Positions 27,941 to 37,025 are shown, counted from the stretch's first letter. The stretch: DNA of 64,000 bases from Stutzerimonas chloritidismutans AW-1 (GCF_000495915.1 NZ_AOFQ01000006.1:80678-144677); one strand, 5' to 3'. The notes: a model not told the origin generated them from the sequence alone. A program made the numbers and translations.

Positions 27941-28072
27941 GGTTGCACGTAAGTATTCTCTTACAAGCAACCGGCATATTTCCTACGAAGTAAGTTGTTA
28001 TACAAAGGCAACTTAATCGCCCGTTTTGAAATAGTTCCGTCGCCAGCTGGTTAATATTCCCAGCTGCAACGG
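27941..28072. other. AT-rich gap with three successive inverted repeats
   Basis: Three hairpins follow the mutarotase gene: GGTTGC...TAAG/CTTA...GCAACC (27941-27972), AAGTTG/CAACTT (27992-28014) and CAGCTGG/CCAGCTG (28044-28066, extendable to 28037-28072). Base composition is clearly lower in GC than the genes on both sides. One may end the mutarotase transcript; the region may also mark an old insertion boundary of the T6SS locus. Confidence 0.5.
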
Positions 28073-28136
28073 AGATCACACTTCTCGCCTTGAACGACAC
28101 ATACCCCACGTCTAGGATGCCCACCCCATAAGGCCC

Positions 28137-28179
28137 TGTGCAATTTGTTGCGCAGGGACGGTGCGCAAGAAGTTGCGCA
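28137..28179. promoter_or_regulatory. tandem palindromic operators upstream of tssA
   Basis: Two near-identical inverted repeats stand 25 bases apart centre to centre: TGTGCAA-TTTG-TTGCGCA (28137-28154) and TGCGCAA-GAAG-TTGCGCA (28162-28179). They lie 86-128 bases before the tssA start. Such spaced dyads are typical of activator binding sites; the sigma54 activator encoded in the same cluster is the obvious candidate, but this is inference. Confidence 0.6.
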
Positions 28180-28264
28180 CCCCTTTCTCGGAAACATTCC
28201 GCTTTTGATATTGGCAGCATGTTTCAAAGTTCACGGATCGAACTTGAGCGTCACGGAAGACCCA

Positions 28265-29827
28265 ATGCACGCCAGCGCACTCAGCAAGCATTATCTGGAA
28301 CTTGCCAGAAAGCCGGTCAATGACAGCAATTTCGCTGGCGACGATATTCGCTACAGCAGCGAGTTCGAATTGCTCGAGACCGAACTGGCCAAGGCTGGCG
28401 CACTGCACCAAACCGCCGGCATCGACTGGCAGAAGGTCCGCGAAGGCAGCGAGATGCTGCTCGCCTCGCTCTCCAAGGATCTGCGCGCCGCCGCCTGGCT
28501 GACCTGGAGCCTGTTCCAGCGCGAGTCCTTCGCCGGACTTCAGGCAGGTCTCAGCGTCCTGCACTACCTGTGCAGCAATCACTGGGCCGAGCTGCACCCA
28601 CGCAAGCCACGCACCCGGGCCGCAGCGATCAACTGGTTGCTGCCACGTCTGGAGCAGACCTTTTCCGAAGACGTCCCGGTCGGCGAGCAACTGCCACTGT
28701 TTCGCAGCCTCGCCGAGCAGTTACATGCGCTGGAGCAGTGCCTGTCCGGGCATCTGGGCGAAGACGCGCCGTTGCTGCTGCCGCTGTGCCGTCAGCTCGA
28801 CGGCATGGTCAAGCGCGCCAGCCAGGGGCAGCCGCAGCCAGGTACGGTGGGCGCGGCCATCGCCCAGGTGAAGCAGGTCGCCAGCCAGGTCTTCGCCCCC
28901 GGTTCGCCGATCGAGAACGACAAGGAAGCGCTCAAGGCTCTGCGCAACCTGCAGGAACAGGCGCGCCCGCTGACCGCCTGGTGGCTCAAGCAGCGCACCA
29001 GCGACCTGCGCCCACTGCGCCTCGCGCGTACCCTGCTCTGGCTGAGCATCGACAGCCTGCCGGAGCACAACAGCGAGCAGGTCACCGCGCTGCGTGGCGT
29101 CCCTGCCGACAAACTGGCCAGCTATCGCGAACGCTTCGCTCAGGGGCAGTACGCCGACCTGCTGGTGGATCTGGAAAACAGCACCGCGCGTGCCCCGTTC
29201 TGGCTGGATGGCCAGCGCCTGGCCTGGGAATGCCTGCAGGAGCTGGACGCCGAGCAGGCCATGCGCGAGGTGGAGATCCAGCTCGCGCTGTTCCTGCAGC
29301 GCCTGCCGCGTCTGGAAGAACTGTGCTTTCACGACGGCACCCCGTTTGCCGATGCCGAAACTCGCGCCTGGATCAGTGGCCAGGTCATGCCCCATGTGCA
29401 GCCGTCCACAGCCGCCAGGCAGGACGAGCCGCCCGTAGCCGGCACCCTGCAACCGAGCTGGGAGCTCGCGCTGCAGGAAGTCGTGCCGCTGCTGCGCAAG
29501 GAGGGCCTCAAACCCGCCGTGCAGCAGCTCAAACAGGGCCTGGCGCGCGCCCGCGGTGGCCGCGAACGTTTCTTCTGGCAGCTGAGCCTCGCCCGCCTGT
29601 GCTACCAGGCGAAGAAATACGAGCTGGCCAAAACTCAGCTCGAAGCACTCGACCAGCAGCTCGAGGCCAGTGGCCTGGGCAGCTGGGAACCCGATCTCGC
29701 CCTCGAGGTACTGCGCCTGCTGCACAGCTGTTGCGAGCTGCTGCCGCAGAACCACGCTGTGCGTGAAAGCAAGGATGAGATTTACCGCAGGCTGTGCCAC
29801 CTCGATCTCGAAGTGGTGCTGGATTAA
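28265..29827 (+). CDS. tssA: type VI secretion system protein TssA
   Basis: Cytoplasmic T6SS component that primes the baseplate and caps the growing sheath. The N-terminal ImpA_N domain (about residues 15-130: GDDIRYSSEFELLETELAK...WQKVREGSEMLLASLSKDLRAAAWLTWSLF...LCSNHWAELHPRKPRTRAAAINWLL) is clear. The remainder to residue 520 is a helical repeat region with a VasJ-like C-terminus. The ATG at 28265 with GGAAGA upstream is chosen over a longer frame starting within the operator region. It leads the cluster and is followed after 16 bases by tssB. Confidence 0.93.
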   Translation: MHASALSKHYLELARKPVNDSNFAGDDIRYSSEFELLETELAKAGALHQTAGIDWQKVREGSEMLLASLSKDLRAAAWLTWSLFQRESFAGLQAGLSVLHYLCSNHWAELHPRKPRTRAAAINWLLPRLEQTFSEDVPVGEQLPLFRSLAEQLHALEQCLSGHLGEDAPLLLPLCRQLDGMVKRASQGQPQPGTVGAAIAQVKQVASQVFAPGSPIENDKEALKALRNLQEQARPLTAWWLKQRTSDLRPLRLARTLLWLSIDSLPEHNSEQVTALRGVPADKLASYRERFAQGQYADLLVDLENSTARAPFWLDGQRLAWECLQELDAEQAMREVEIQLALFLQRLPRLEELCFHDGTPFADAETRAWISGQVMPHVQPSTAARQDEPPVAGTLQPSWELALQEVVPLLRKEGLKPAVQQLKQGLARARGGRERFFWQLSLARLCYQAKKYELAKTQLEALDQQLEASGLGSWEPDLALEVLRLLHSCCELLPQNHAVRESKDEIYRRLCHLDLEVVLD

Positions 29828-29843
29828 CGCAAAGGAGAACACC

Positions 29844-30350
29844 ATGGCCAAAGAAGGCTCGGTTGCACCCAAGGAACGCATCAACGTCACGTTCAAGCCG
29901 GCCACCGGCAACGCTCAGGAAGAGGTTGAGCTGCCCCTCAAGCTGATGGTGCTGGGCGATTTCACCCAGCGCGCCGACGATCGCAAGATCGAAGACCGCA
30001 AGCCCATCGCCATCGACAAGAACAGCTTCGACGAGGTCCTGGCCAAGCAGGAGCTGAACCTGACCTTCGGCGTGCCGAACCGTCTGCAGGACGAGCAGAC
30101 CGATGACGAGCTGGCCGTACAGCTGCGCATCAATTCGATGAAGGACTTCAACCCGGCCAATCTGGTCGAGCAGGTTCCGGAGCTGAAGAAGCTGATGGAG
30201 CTGCGCGACGCCCTGGTCGCCCTGAAGGGCCCACTGGGCAACGCCCCTGCCTTCCGCAAGGCCATCGAAAGCGTACTCGCCGACGACGATTCGCGTGACC
30301 GCGTACTCGGCGAACTGGGCCTGGCGGCCAAAGAGAAGCTGGACGCCTGA
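29844..30350 (+). CDS. tssB: type VI secretion sheath small subunit TssB (VipA)
   Basis: A 168-residue sheath subunit that pairs with TssC. RINVTFKPATGNAQEEVELPLKLMVLGDFTQR and the NSFDEVLAKQ...FKDFNPANLVEQVPELKKLMELRDALVALKGPLGN-type segments are near-textbook for TssB. AAAGGAG precedes the ATG at 29844; a longer frame overlapping tssA is rejected. The gene is followed after 26 bases by tssC. Confidence 0.97.
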   Translation: MAKEGSVAPKERINVTFKPATGNAQEEVELPLKLMVLGDFTQRADDRKIEDRKPIAIDKNSFDEVLAKQELNLTFGVPNRLQDEQTDDELAVQLRINSMKDFNPANLVEQVPELKKLMELRDALVALKGPLGNAPAFRKAIESVLADDDSRDRVLGELGLAAKEKLDA

Positions 30351-30376
30351 TATCACCGACAAGGAAGCACATCTAC

Positions 30377-31855
30377 ATGACCACTAGCGCAGCCGCCGTC
30401 GAGCACGGCAACCACCTCGCCGAAGGCGGCATCCTCGACCGCATCATCGCCGAAACCCGCCTGACCCCGGACGACGAGGCCTACGACATCGCCAAGCGCG
30501 GCGTCTCGGCCTTCATCGAAGAACTGCTCAAGCCGCAGAACGAAAACGAGCCGGTGAAGAAGGCCATGGTCGACCGCATGATCGCGGAGATCGACGCCAA
30601 GCTCAGCCAGCAGATGGACGAAATCCTTCACCACCCGCAGTTCCAGGCCCTGGAATCCTCCTGGCGCGGCCTGAAGCTGCTGGTCGATCGCACCAACTTC
30701 CGCGAGAACATCAAGCTCGAGCTGCTCAACGCCTCCAAGCAGGACCTGCTCGACGACTTCGAAGACAGCCCGGAGATCGTTCAGTCCGGCCTGTACAAGC
30801 ACATCTACACCGCCGAATACGGCCAGTTCGGCGGCCAGCCGGTCGGTGCGCTGATCGCCAACTACTTCTTCGACCCCAGCGCGCCCGACGTGAAGACCAT
30901 GCAGTACGTTGCCAGCGTCGCGAGCATGTCCCACGCGCCATTCATTGCCGCTGCCGGCCCGAAGTTCTTCGGTCTGGAAAGCTTCACCGGCCTGCCGGAC
31001 CTGAAGGACCTGAAGGATCACTTCGAGGGCCCGCAGTTCACCAAGTGGCAGAGCTTCCGCGAACAGGAAGATGCCCGCTACGTCGGCCTGACCGTCCCGC
31101 GCTTCCTGCTGCGCAACCCCTACGATCCGGAAGACAACCCGGTGAAGAGCTTCGTCTACAAGGAAAACGTCGCCGGCAGCCACGAACACTACCTGTGGGG
31201 CAACACCGCCTACGCCTTCGCCAGCCGCCTGACCGACAGCTTCGCCAAGTTCCGCTGGTGCCCGAACATCATCGGCCCGCAGAGCGGCGGAGCAGTGGAA
31301 GACCTGCCGCTGCACCATTTCGAAAGCATGGGCGAGATCGAGACCAAGATCCCAACCGAAGTGCTGGTTTCCGACCGTCGCGAGTACGAGCTGGCCGAGG
31401 AAGGCTTTATCGCCCTGACCATGCGCAAGGGCAGCGACAACGCCGCGTTCTTCTCCGCCAACTCGGCGCAGAAGCCCAAGTTCTTCGGTAATAGCGAGGA
31501 AGGCAAGACCGCCGAGCTGAACTACAAGCTCGGCACCCAGCTACCCTACCTGTTCATCGTCAACCGCCTGGCGCACTACCTGAAGGTGCTGCAGCGCGAG
31601 CAGATCGGTGCATGGAAGGAGCGCACCGACCTCGAACTGGAACTCAACAAGTGGATCCGCCAGTTCGTCGCCGACCAGGAGAATCCGAGCTCCGAAGTAC
31701 GCAGCCGTCGTCCGCTGCGCGCCGCCCAGGTCAACGTCAGCGACGTCGAGGGCGAACCGGGCTGGTACCGCGTCAGCCTCAGCGTGCGCCCGCACTTCAA
31801 ATACATGGGCGCGGATTTCACCCTGTCGCTGGTCGGCAAGCTGGACAAGGAATAA
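30377..31855 (+). CDS. tssC: type VI secretion sheath large subunit TssC (VipB)
   Basis: A 492-residue sheath subunit, the normal full length. Diagnostic blocks: LTPDDEAYDIAKRGVSAFIEELL, HHPQFQALESSWRGLKLLVDRT, YTAEYGQFGGQPVGALIANYFF, RFLLRNPYDPEDNPVKSFVYKENV and the C-terminal PGWYRVSLSVRPHFKYMGADFTLSLVGKL. Together with TssB it makes the contractile tube wall. Downstream, the usual hcp gene is missing: tssE follows within five bases. Confidence 0.97.
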   Translation: MTTSAAAVEHGNHLAEGGILDRIIAETRLTPDDEAYDIAKRGVSAFIEELLKPQNENEPVKKAMVDRMIAEIDAKLSQQMDEILHHPQFQALESSWRGLKLLVDRTNFRENIKLELLNASKQDLLDDFEDSPEIVQSGLYKHIYTAEYGQFGGQPVGALIANYFFDPSAPDVKTMQYVASVASMSHAPFIAAAGPKFFGLESFTGLPDLKDLKDHFEGPQFTKWQSFREQEDARYVGLTVPRFLLRNPYDPEDNPVKSFVYKENVAGSHEHYLWGNTAYAFASRLTDSFAKFRWCPNIIGPQSGGAVEDLPLHHFESMGEIETKIPTEVLVSDRREYELAEEGFIALTMRKGSDNAAFFSANSAQKPKFFGNSEEGKTAELNYKLGTQLPYLFIVNRLAHYLKVLQREQIGAWKERTDLELELNKWIRQFVADQENPSSEVRSRRPLRAAQVNVSDVEGEPGWYRVSLSVRPHFKYMGADFTLSLVGKLDKE

Positions 31856-31859
31856 GCAC

Positions 31860-32267
31860 TTGAACGGATACGGCAGCCTCTTCGAACGCCTCGGCGGTGA
31901 CGCCGCGCGGCGTTCCGGCTGGAGCCGCGAAGTCGCGGCGATGGCCTCGGTGGCTGCCCATCTGGCGAAGATGCTCAGCACCCGAGCGGGCAGCGTGCAG
32001 ACGCTGCCCGACTACGGGTTGCCCGATCTCAACGATATGCGCCTGTCGCTGCACGACTCGCTGCAGCAGGCGCGTATCGCCATCGAACGTTTCATCGAAG
32101 CGTACGAACCCAGGCTGACCCAAGTGCGCGTGCTGTCGCTGCCGCGCACCCACGATCCACTGACCCTCGCCTTCACCATCGAAGGCCTGCTGGAAGTGGA
32201 TGGCCTCAAGCGCCAGGTCAGCTTTTCCGCCAGCCTGGATGGCAGCGGACAGGTCAAGGTCCAGTAA
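31860..32267 (+). CDS. tssE: type VI secretion baseplate protein TssE
   Basis: A 135-residue gp25-like baseplate protein. It starts GSLFERLGGDAARRSGW and shows the family hallmark TLPDYGLPDLNDM plus an RHDP-like L-P-R-T-H-D-P-L-T-L-A-F turn, as in lysozyme-like gp25 of phage T4. The only reasonable start is the TTG at 31860, four bases after the tssC stop, with AAGGAAT across the junction; a longer frame simply shadows tssC. The weak start may keep this low-copy part scarce relative to the sheath. Confidence 0.9.
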   Translation: MNGYGSLFERLGGDAARRSGWSREVAAMASVAAHLAKMLSTRAGSVQTLPDYGLPDLNDMRLSLHDSLQQARIAIERFIEAYEPRLTQVRVLSLPRTHDPLTLAFTIEGLLEVDGLKRQVSFSASLDGSGQVKVQ

Positions 32268-32278
32268 GGAGACAACGG

Positions 32279-34198
32279 ATGTCCGGCAAACCCGCAGCCC
32301 GCCTCGGCGACCCTACCGCCTGCCCGAAGACGGGCCACGGCACCAACCCCATCGCCGCCGGCTCACCAGACGTGCTGTTCGACGGCCTGCCGGCCGCACG
32401 CATGGGCGACGCTTCCGCCTGTGGCGGAGCGATGGCCAGCGCGGTGATCCCCAACGTGCTGATCGATGGCAAGCCGGCGGCAGTGGTGGGTAGTGTGGGT
32501 AACCACGGCAATGTCGTCACCGCCGGTTCGGGGACGGTGATCATCGGCAGCGGTCACAGCCCGGCGCCCTTCCTTGCGCCCGAAGTGCTTGGCATTGCGA
32601 CCGCTGCAATTGCTGCGGCAACCAGCGCGGTCAAATCCCTTCTCCCGGCCACACCACTGGCCCGCGCCTGGCAGGAAGAGCCGGGGGACCTCGCACCGTT
32701 GGGCCTGGAAGAAGAAGACGAGGAAGAGGAACTGGTCGAGCAGCCGCAGCAACAGGCGCGCCAGGCCATTACTCTGCGTATCGGCGTGTTCTTCGATGGC
32801 ACCGGCAATAACTTGGCCAATGCTGCAGTGACCGAAAAGTGTCGCCGCGATGACCTGAAACTGCTGGACGAGCGCACCCTCGGCGAAGTTGTCGACTACT
32901 GCCGGGCTCATGGCTTCGGCGGCAGCGAAGGCAACGGCTTCTTTACCCAGACACCGGACAATAGCTACGGCAACGCGCCGAGCAACGTGGCGCGGCTGTT
33001 CGATCTTTACCAGGACGATGCGACGCGGAGCCTGACCAAGGACGAGCGTAGCGCCAGCATCAAGGTTTATCTGGAGGGTATCGGAACCAGCAGCGGGGAG
33101 GATGACTCGGTATACGGACAAGTTACCGGGATGGGCGATACCGGCGTGGTGGCTCGCGTGATGCAGAGTCCGGACACGATCAGCCTACAGCTGGGCCTGT
33201 TTACGGAAAGCAATCCCGGAGTGCAGGTCGACGCGCTGGAATTCGATATCTTCGGATTCAGCCGCGGCGCAGCAGCAGCCCGCCATTTCGCCAATGAATT
33301 GCTCAAAGCCAACGGTGGGGTGCTGGCTGAGCTCCTGCGGCCAGGCCAGTTCGGTCTGCCAGAAGAATTCGAATGGAGCGGCCAGGCCCGCATCAATTTC
33401 ATCGGCCTGTTCGATACGGTAGCGGCAGTAGTCGACCCGATGAAGTGGGACAACAGCCCTGCAAACCACCTCAATCCTGGCGTCAATCTGTACCTGCCAC
33501 CGGGTTGCGCACACAAGGTGGTCCAGCTCACCGCCCGTGATGAGATGCGCTGGAACTTCGCGCTCAATAGCGTGGCTCCGCATCACCAGGAGATAGCCCT
33601 ACCTGGCGCGCACTCGGATATCGGTGGTGGCTATCTTCCGATTGCCCAAGAAAAGCTCATCCTGAGTCGTCCTGTCAGCTCCACGGTGCCAGCGGGTACA
33701 CCAACTGAACTTACTCACGCCTGGCGCGAAACCGAGCGCCAGTATGAAAAGTGGAAGGCTTTCGGGCTGCCAGAGGATCAACTAAAAAAAGATGTTCGCC
33801 GCATCCGCAAACTCCACCCCCGCGGCGTTAACCATCCGCCAGAGGATTGGATGTTAGGCCTGGTAACCATTGAGCGTCCGATACGCGGTGAACTTGCGCT
33901 GGTGTATTTGCGTGTAATGCGGGAATTGGCGGCCGAACATGGGGTTCCCGTCAAATCTATCCCCGACACTCCGGTTTTTGCGCTTCCTTTCGAACTCCAA
34001 GACATCGCCAAGAAAATGATGGCTTTTGCCAACGGCAGCCGGTTTGACCTAAACGAAGATGAAGAGCGCTTGCTCCGATCGCGGTATATCCACCTATCTG
34101 CACATTGGAAACCCACTCGCGGCCTGCTTATCAGTAAACCCGCGCCCAATGTCCGTTTGGTCTACAACAACCAGCCACAGCAAGGCTACCCCGAATGA
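32279..34198 (+). CDS. PAAR-tipped DUF2235 (Tle1-like) phospholipase effector
   Basis: A 639-residue T6SS cargo effector. Residues 1-90 are a PAAR spike-tip domain (GKPAARLGDPTACPKTGHGTNPI...SPDVLFDGLPAARMGDASACGG). An acidic/glutamine linker follows (about 140-160), then a DUF2235 alpha/beta hydrolase (IGVFFDGTGNN...NSYGNAPSNVARLFDLY). The nucleophile elbow is GFSRG with Ser328; GLFDTVA and LPGAHSDIGGGY supply the likely Asp and His. Tle1-family members hydrolyse phospholipids of rival cells. It is placed between tssE and tssF, an unusual site. Its stop overlaps a DUF2931-like lipoprotein gene, the likely immunity. Codon use in the last 600 bases is less GC-rich. Confidence 0.9.
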   Translation: MSGKPAARLGDPTACPKTGHGTNPIAAGSPDVLFDGLPAARMGDASACGGAMASAVIPNVLIDGKPAAVVGSVGNHGNVVTAGSGTVIIGSGHSPAPFLAPEVLGIATAAIAAATSAVKSLLPATPLARAWQEEPGDLAPLGLEEEDEEEELVEQPQQQARQAITLRIGVFFDGTGNNLANAAVTEKCRRDDLKLLDERTLGEVVDYCRAHGFGGSEGNGFFTQTPDNSYGNAPSNVARLFDLYQDDATRSLTKDERSASIKVYLEGIGTSSGEDDSVYGQVTGMGDTGVVARVMQSPDTISLQLGLFTESNPGVQVDALEFDIFGFSRGAAAARHFANELLKANGGVLAELLRPGQFGLPEEFEWSGQARINFIGLFDTVAAVVDPMKWDNSPANHLNPGVNLYLPPGCAHKVVQLTARDEMRWNFALNSVAPHHQEIALPGAHSDIGGGYLPIAQEKLILSRPVSSTVPAGTPTELTHAWRETERQYEKWKAFGLPEDQLKKDVRRIRKLHPRGVNHPPEDWMLGLVTIERPIRGELALVYLRVMRELAAEHGVPVKSIPDTPVFALPFELQDIAKKMMAFANGSRFDLNEDEERLLRSRYIHLSAHWKPTRGLLISKPAPNVRLVYNNQPQQGYPE

Positions 34199-34833
34199 AG
34201 AAGCTCCTCCTCGCCTGCGCACTCGCATTGCTCAGCGGCTGCGCCACCAGCCAAGCCCAACCTAAGCTGCCTTTTGACGCGTGGTACGCCGGCACTTTCG
34301 CGCCGGACCATATGGAAGTATGGGTAGAAAGCGTGGACGTGATCGACCGCCGCGGTCTCGCATACGAAAGAGTTAACGGCGGAGTGCCATCCTATGCCAG
34401 CACGACCGCGGGCTGGCCTTCACACCCGGCAGGAGGAGCAGGAAAAGGCCTGCGCGGCATTGACCTGCCAGAAATTATCTTCGTGCGCTGGCAATCGCTA
34501 GTCGAGCCGCAGACCTATAACGTGCGCATCAACGTTCCCGAGTGGGTACGGGAGGAGATGCTCAAGCCACAGGCGCCTTACTGCCGTGGCGAGAAGCGTG
34601 TCGTCGAAGGAATGTATCGCCGATTCATCACCATCGGCCTCGCTCCCGGCGGCATCGCCAAGGCCTGGTTAGGCGGACCCTGCCTGCAATCCATTGAGAT
34701 TGGCCGCTTCGAGGCTGCAGTTAGCAAGCTAGGGCCGAGCCTTGGACAGAACGAGGGACGCTACGCCTACCCTCTCTCGGACAAAGCCAAGGCCTATATC
34801 GAGCAACACGGGGTGCCCTATGGCTCGTGGTAA
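34195..34833 (+). CDS. DUF2931-like lipoprotein, probable immunity to the lipase effector
   Basis: A 212-residue protein with a lipoprotein signal (MKKLLLACALALLSGC, lipobox LLSGC with Cys16). The mature part shows VEVWVESVD-type and DLPEIIFVRWQSLVEPQTYNVRINVPEWVREEM blocks, recalled as the DUF2931 family, which often sits beside T6SS lipases. It overlaps the effector stop by four bases (ATGA), the usual tight toxin-immunity coupling. A periplasmic, lipid-anchored inhibitor fits a phospholipase acting in the periplasm. Binding is inferred, not shown. Confidence 0.8.
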   Translation: MKKLLLACALALLSGCATSQAQPKLPFDAWYAGTFAPDHMEVWVESVDVIDRRGLAYERVNGGVPSYASTTAGWPSHPAGGAGKGLRGIDLPEIIFVRWQSLVEPQTYNVRINVPEWVREEMLKPQAPYCRGEKRVVEGMYRRFITIGLAPGGIAKAWLGGPCLQSIEIGRFEAAVSKLGPSLGQNEGRYAYPLSDKAKAYIEQHGVPYGSW

Positions 34834-35182
34834 ATCCTCCTTCCCCAGCGTCCGTCTGGCGCTCGCCGCCCTCGCGCTGACATTGGCCGCCTGCACCAAC
34901 ACTTCCCCGCCGCCGCGAGAACTGGCCGGGCGCTACGAACTGGTCGGTGTGATGGAAATGGGCTCACAGCTGCTGCTCCATGAACAGGGCACGTTCGAGG
35001 CAGTGCTCTACTACGGCAGCCTCGACATCCAGGGTCAAGGGCGCTGGACAATGGTGGACGGGCAGATCGAGTTGCGCGAACGCGGTCTGAGAGCGTTTTT
35101 TGACGGGATGAGACTCGTGCCAAGCGGCAACTGCCTGCTCGTGGAAATGGATACCTCCACGGGATGCTACCGCCGACGCTAG
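34820..35182 (+). CDS. small lipoprotein next to the lipase effector pair
   Basis: A 120-residue protein whose N-terminus (MARGKSSFPSVRLALAALALTLAACTN) is a lipoprotein signal with lipobox LAAC. The rest has a compact beta-rich look (LAGRYELVGVMEMGSQLLLHEQGTFEAVLYYG...GRWTMVDGQIELRE) and two C-terminal cysteines. The ATG at 34820 overlaps the previous gene by 14 bases, so it is translated with the immunity gene. I do not recognise the family; a second immunity factor or accessory is possible. Confidence 0.7.
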   Translation: MARGKSSFPSVRLALAALALTLAACTNTSPPPRELAGRYELVGVMEMGSQLLLHEQGTFEAVLYYGSLDIQGQGRWTMVDGQIELRERGLRAFFDGMRLVPSGNCLLVEMDTSTGCYRRR

Positions 35183-35234
35183 ACGCAATCCGCGCGAGCG
35201 CCGGACACGAAACGACAAGGATGAATCGTAAGAC

Positions 35235-37025
35235 ATGTCTTTCAACCACTACTACCAGAGCGAACTCACTGCCCTGCGCCAGCTGGGCAAGCGCTTCGCT
35301 GAGCGCAGTCCGGCACTGGCGCCATTCCTCGGGCAGGCCGGGCGCGATCCGGATGTCGAGCGGCTGCTCGAAGGGTTCGCCTTTCTCACCGGGCGGCTGC
35401 GGCAGAAGCTCGATGACGAGCTGCCGGAGCTGACCCACTCGCTGATGCATCTGTTGTGGCCGAACTACATGCGCCCGCTGCCGGCCTTCAGCATGCTGCA
35501 GTTCGATCCGCTGAAGCGACCCGGCCCGGCGCTGACGGTGCCGCGCAGTACGCCGGTGGAATCCAATCCGGTGCAGGGCGTGAGCTGCTGCTTTCGTACC
35601 GCCTACGCCACCGAGGTGCTGCCGCTGGCGTTGCAGGCGCTGGAGTATTCGGTCAAGGGCACTGGGGCGCTGCTCAGCCTGCGCTTGCAGATGAGCGCCG
35701 ATGGCCATCTCGGCGAGATCGGTCTCAACCATCTGCGCCTGCACCTGGCAGGCGAGCCCTATATCAGCCAACTGCTCTACCTGAGCCTGTTGCGGCATCT
35801 GGGCGGCATCGAGCTGGTGCCGCTGGACGCGCAGGGTCATCCGCTGACCGGTCCGGATGGCCGACCGCTGACGCCCTTGCAGCTCAACGCCAAGCAGGTC
35901 GAACCGGTGGGATTCGCCGAGGATGAGGCGCTGATCCCCTACCCGCTCAATACATTCCGCGGCTATCGCTACCTGCAGGAATATTTCGCCTTCCCGGACA
36001 AATTTCTCTTCGTCGACCTCAAGGGTCTGGAGGTCATCCAGCGCATCCCCGAGGATTTGCTCAAGCAGGCCCGCGGCCTGGAGCTGCGCTTCGACATTCA
36101 CAAGGCCGGCGTGCAGCGCATACGTCCGACGCTGGACAACGTGCGCCTGTACTGCACACCGGTGGTCAACCTGTTCCCGCACGATGCCATCCCGATCCGC
36201 CTGGACGGCAAGCAGGACCAGTACCTGCTGTTACCCGCCGAGTACGATTCGCAGCAGTGCGGCGTGTTCTCGGTGGATCGGGTGACCGGCTGGAAACCCG
36301 GCGGCATGGGCTACGAAGAATACGTGCCGTTCGAATCCTTCGAACATGACGCCAGCTTCGATGTGCCGGTGGCGCGCCCGCACTACAGCGTGCGCCAGCA
36401 ACCTTCGCTGCTCGGAGAAGGGCAGGAAACCTGGCTCAGCTTCGGCCTGCGCAACCTCGACCAGCACGAGACGCTGTCCATCGAGCTGACCTGTACCAAC
36501 CAGAACCTGCCGCGCCAACTGAAACTCGGCGACATCTGCAAGCCCTGCGAAGACACGCCGGAATTCCTCAGCTTCCGCAATATCTCGGCGGTCACCCCGA
36601 GCTACGCGCCGCCGCTGCAGCGTGACTATCTGTGGAAGCTGATCAGCAACATGTCTCTGAACTACCTGTCGCTGGCCAACGTCGAGGCGCTCAAGGTAAT
36701 CCTCGAGACCTACGACCTGCCGCGCTACTACGACAAGCACGCCGAGAGCGTCAGCCGGCGGCGCCTCGGCGGCTTGACTCACATTGCCCACCAGCACGTC
36801 GATCGCCTGCATCGCGGGCTGCCGGTGCGCGGCGTACGTACCGAACTGACCATGAACCAGGACGGCTTCATCGGTGAGGGCGACCTGTTCCTCTTCGCCT
36901 CGGTGCTCAACGAATTCTTCGCCCTCTACGCCAGCCTCAACTCGTATCACGAGCTGCGCGTGCAGAGCACACAGGGAGAGGTGTACCAATGGACGCCGCG
37001 CATGGGTCAGCAACCGCTGCTCTGA
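35235..37025 (+). CDS. tssF: type VI secretion baseplate protein TssF
   Basis: A 596-residue baseplate wedge protein. FNHYYQSELTALRQLGKRFAERSPALAPFLG and DPDVERLLEGFAFLTGRLRQKLDDELPELTHSLMHLLWPNYMRPLPAFSMLQF are family hallmarks. The C-terminus with MNQDGFIGEGDLFLFASVLNEFFALYASLNSYHEL is also standard. It forms the TssE-F-G-K wedge with the neighbours. Full length; overlaps tssG by 37 bases. Confidence 0.96.
   Translation: MSFNHYYQSELTALRQLGKRFAERSPALAPFLGQAGRDPDVERLLEGFAFLTGRLRQKLDDELPELTHSLMHLLWPNYMRPLPAFSMLQFDPLKRPGPALTVPRSTPVESNPVQGVSCCFRTAYATEVLPLALQALEYSVKGTGALLSLRLQMSADGHLGEIGLNHLRLHLAGEPYISQLLYLSLLRHLGGIELVPLDAQGHPLTGPDGRPLTPLQLNAKQVEPVGFAEDEALIPYPLNTFRGYRYLQEYFAFPDKFLFVDLKGLEVIQRIPEDLLKQARGLELRFDIHKAGVQRIRPTLDNVRLYCTPVVNLFPHDAIPIRLDGKQDQYLLLPAEYDSQQCGVFSVDRVTGWKPGGMGYEEYVPFESFEHDASFDVPVARPHYSVRQQPSLLGEGQETWLSFGLRNLDQHETLSIELTCTNQNLPRQLKLGDICKPCEDTPEFLSFRNISAVTPSYAPPLQRDYLWKLISNMSLNYLSLANVEALKVILETYDLPRYYDKHAESVSRRRLGGLTHIAHQHVDRLHRGLPVRGVRTELTMNQDGFIGEGDLFLFASVLNEFFALYASLNSYHELRVQSTQGEVYQWTPRMGQQPLL

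Noticed and set aside
28211..28226. TTGGCAGCATGTTTCA as a sigma54 promoter of tssA
   Set aside because: The -24 half is good but the invariant GC at -12 is CA at the proper spacing, so it was not annotated as a promoter.
34818..36182. Long minus-strand frame of 454 residues opposite tssF
   Set aside because: Antisense shadow of tssF; the plus strand encodes a clear baseplate protein and the minus product shows no family features.
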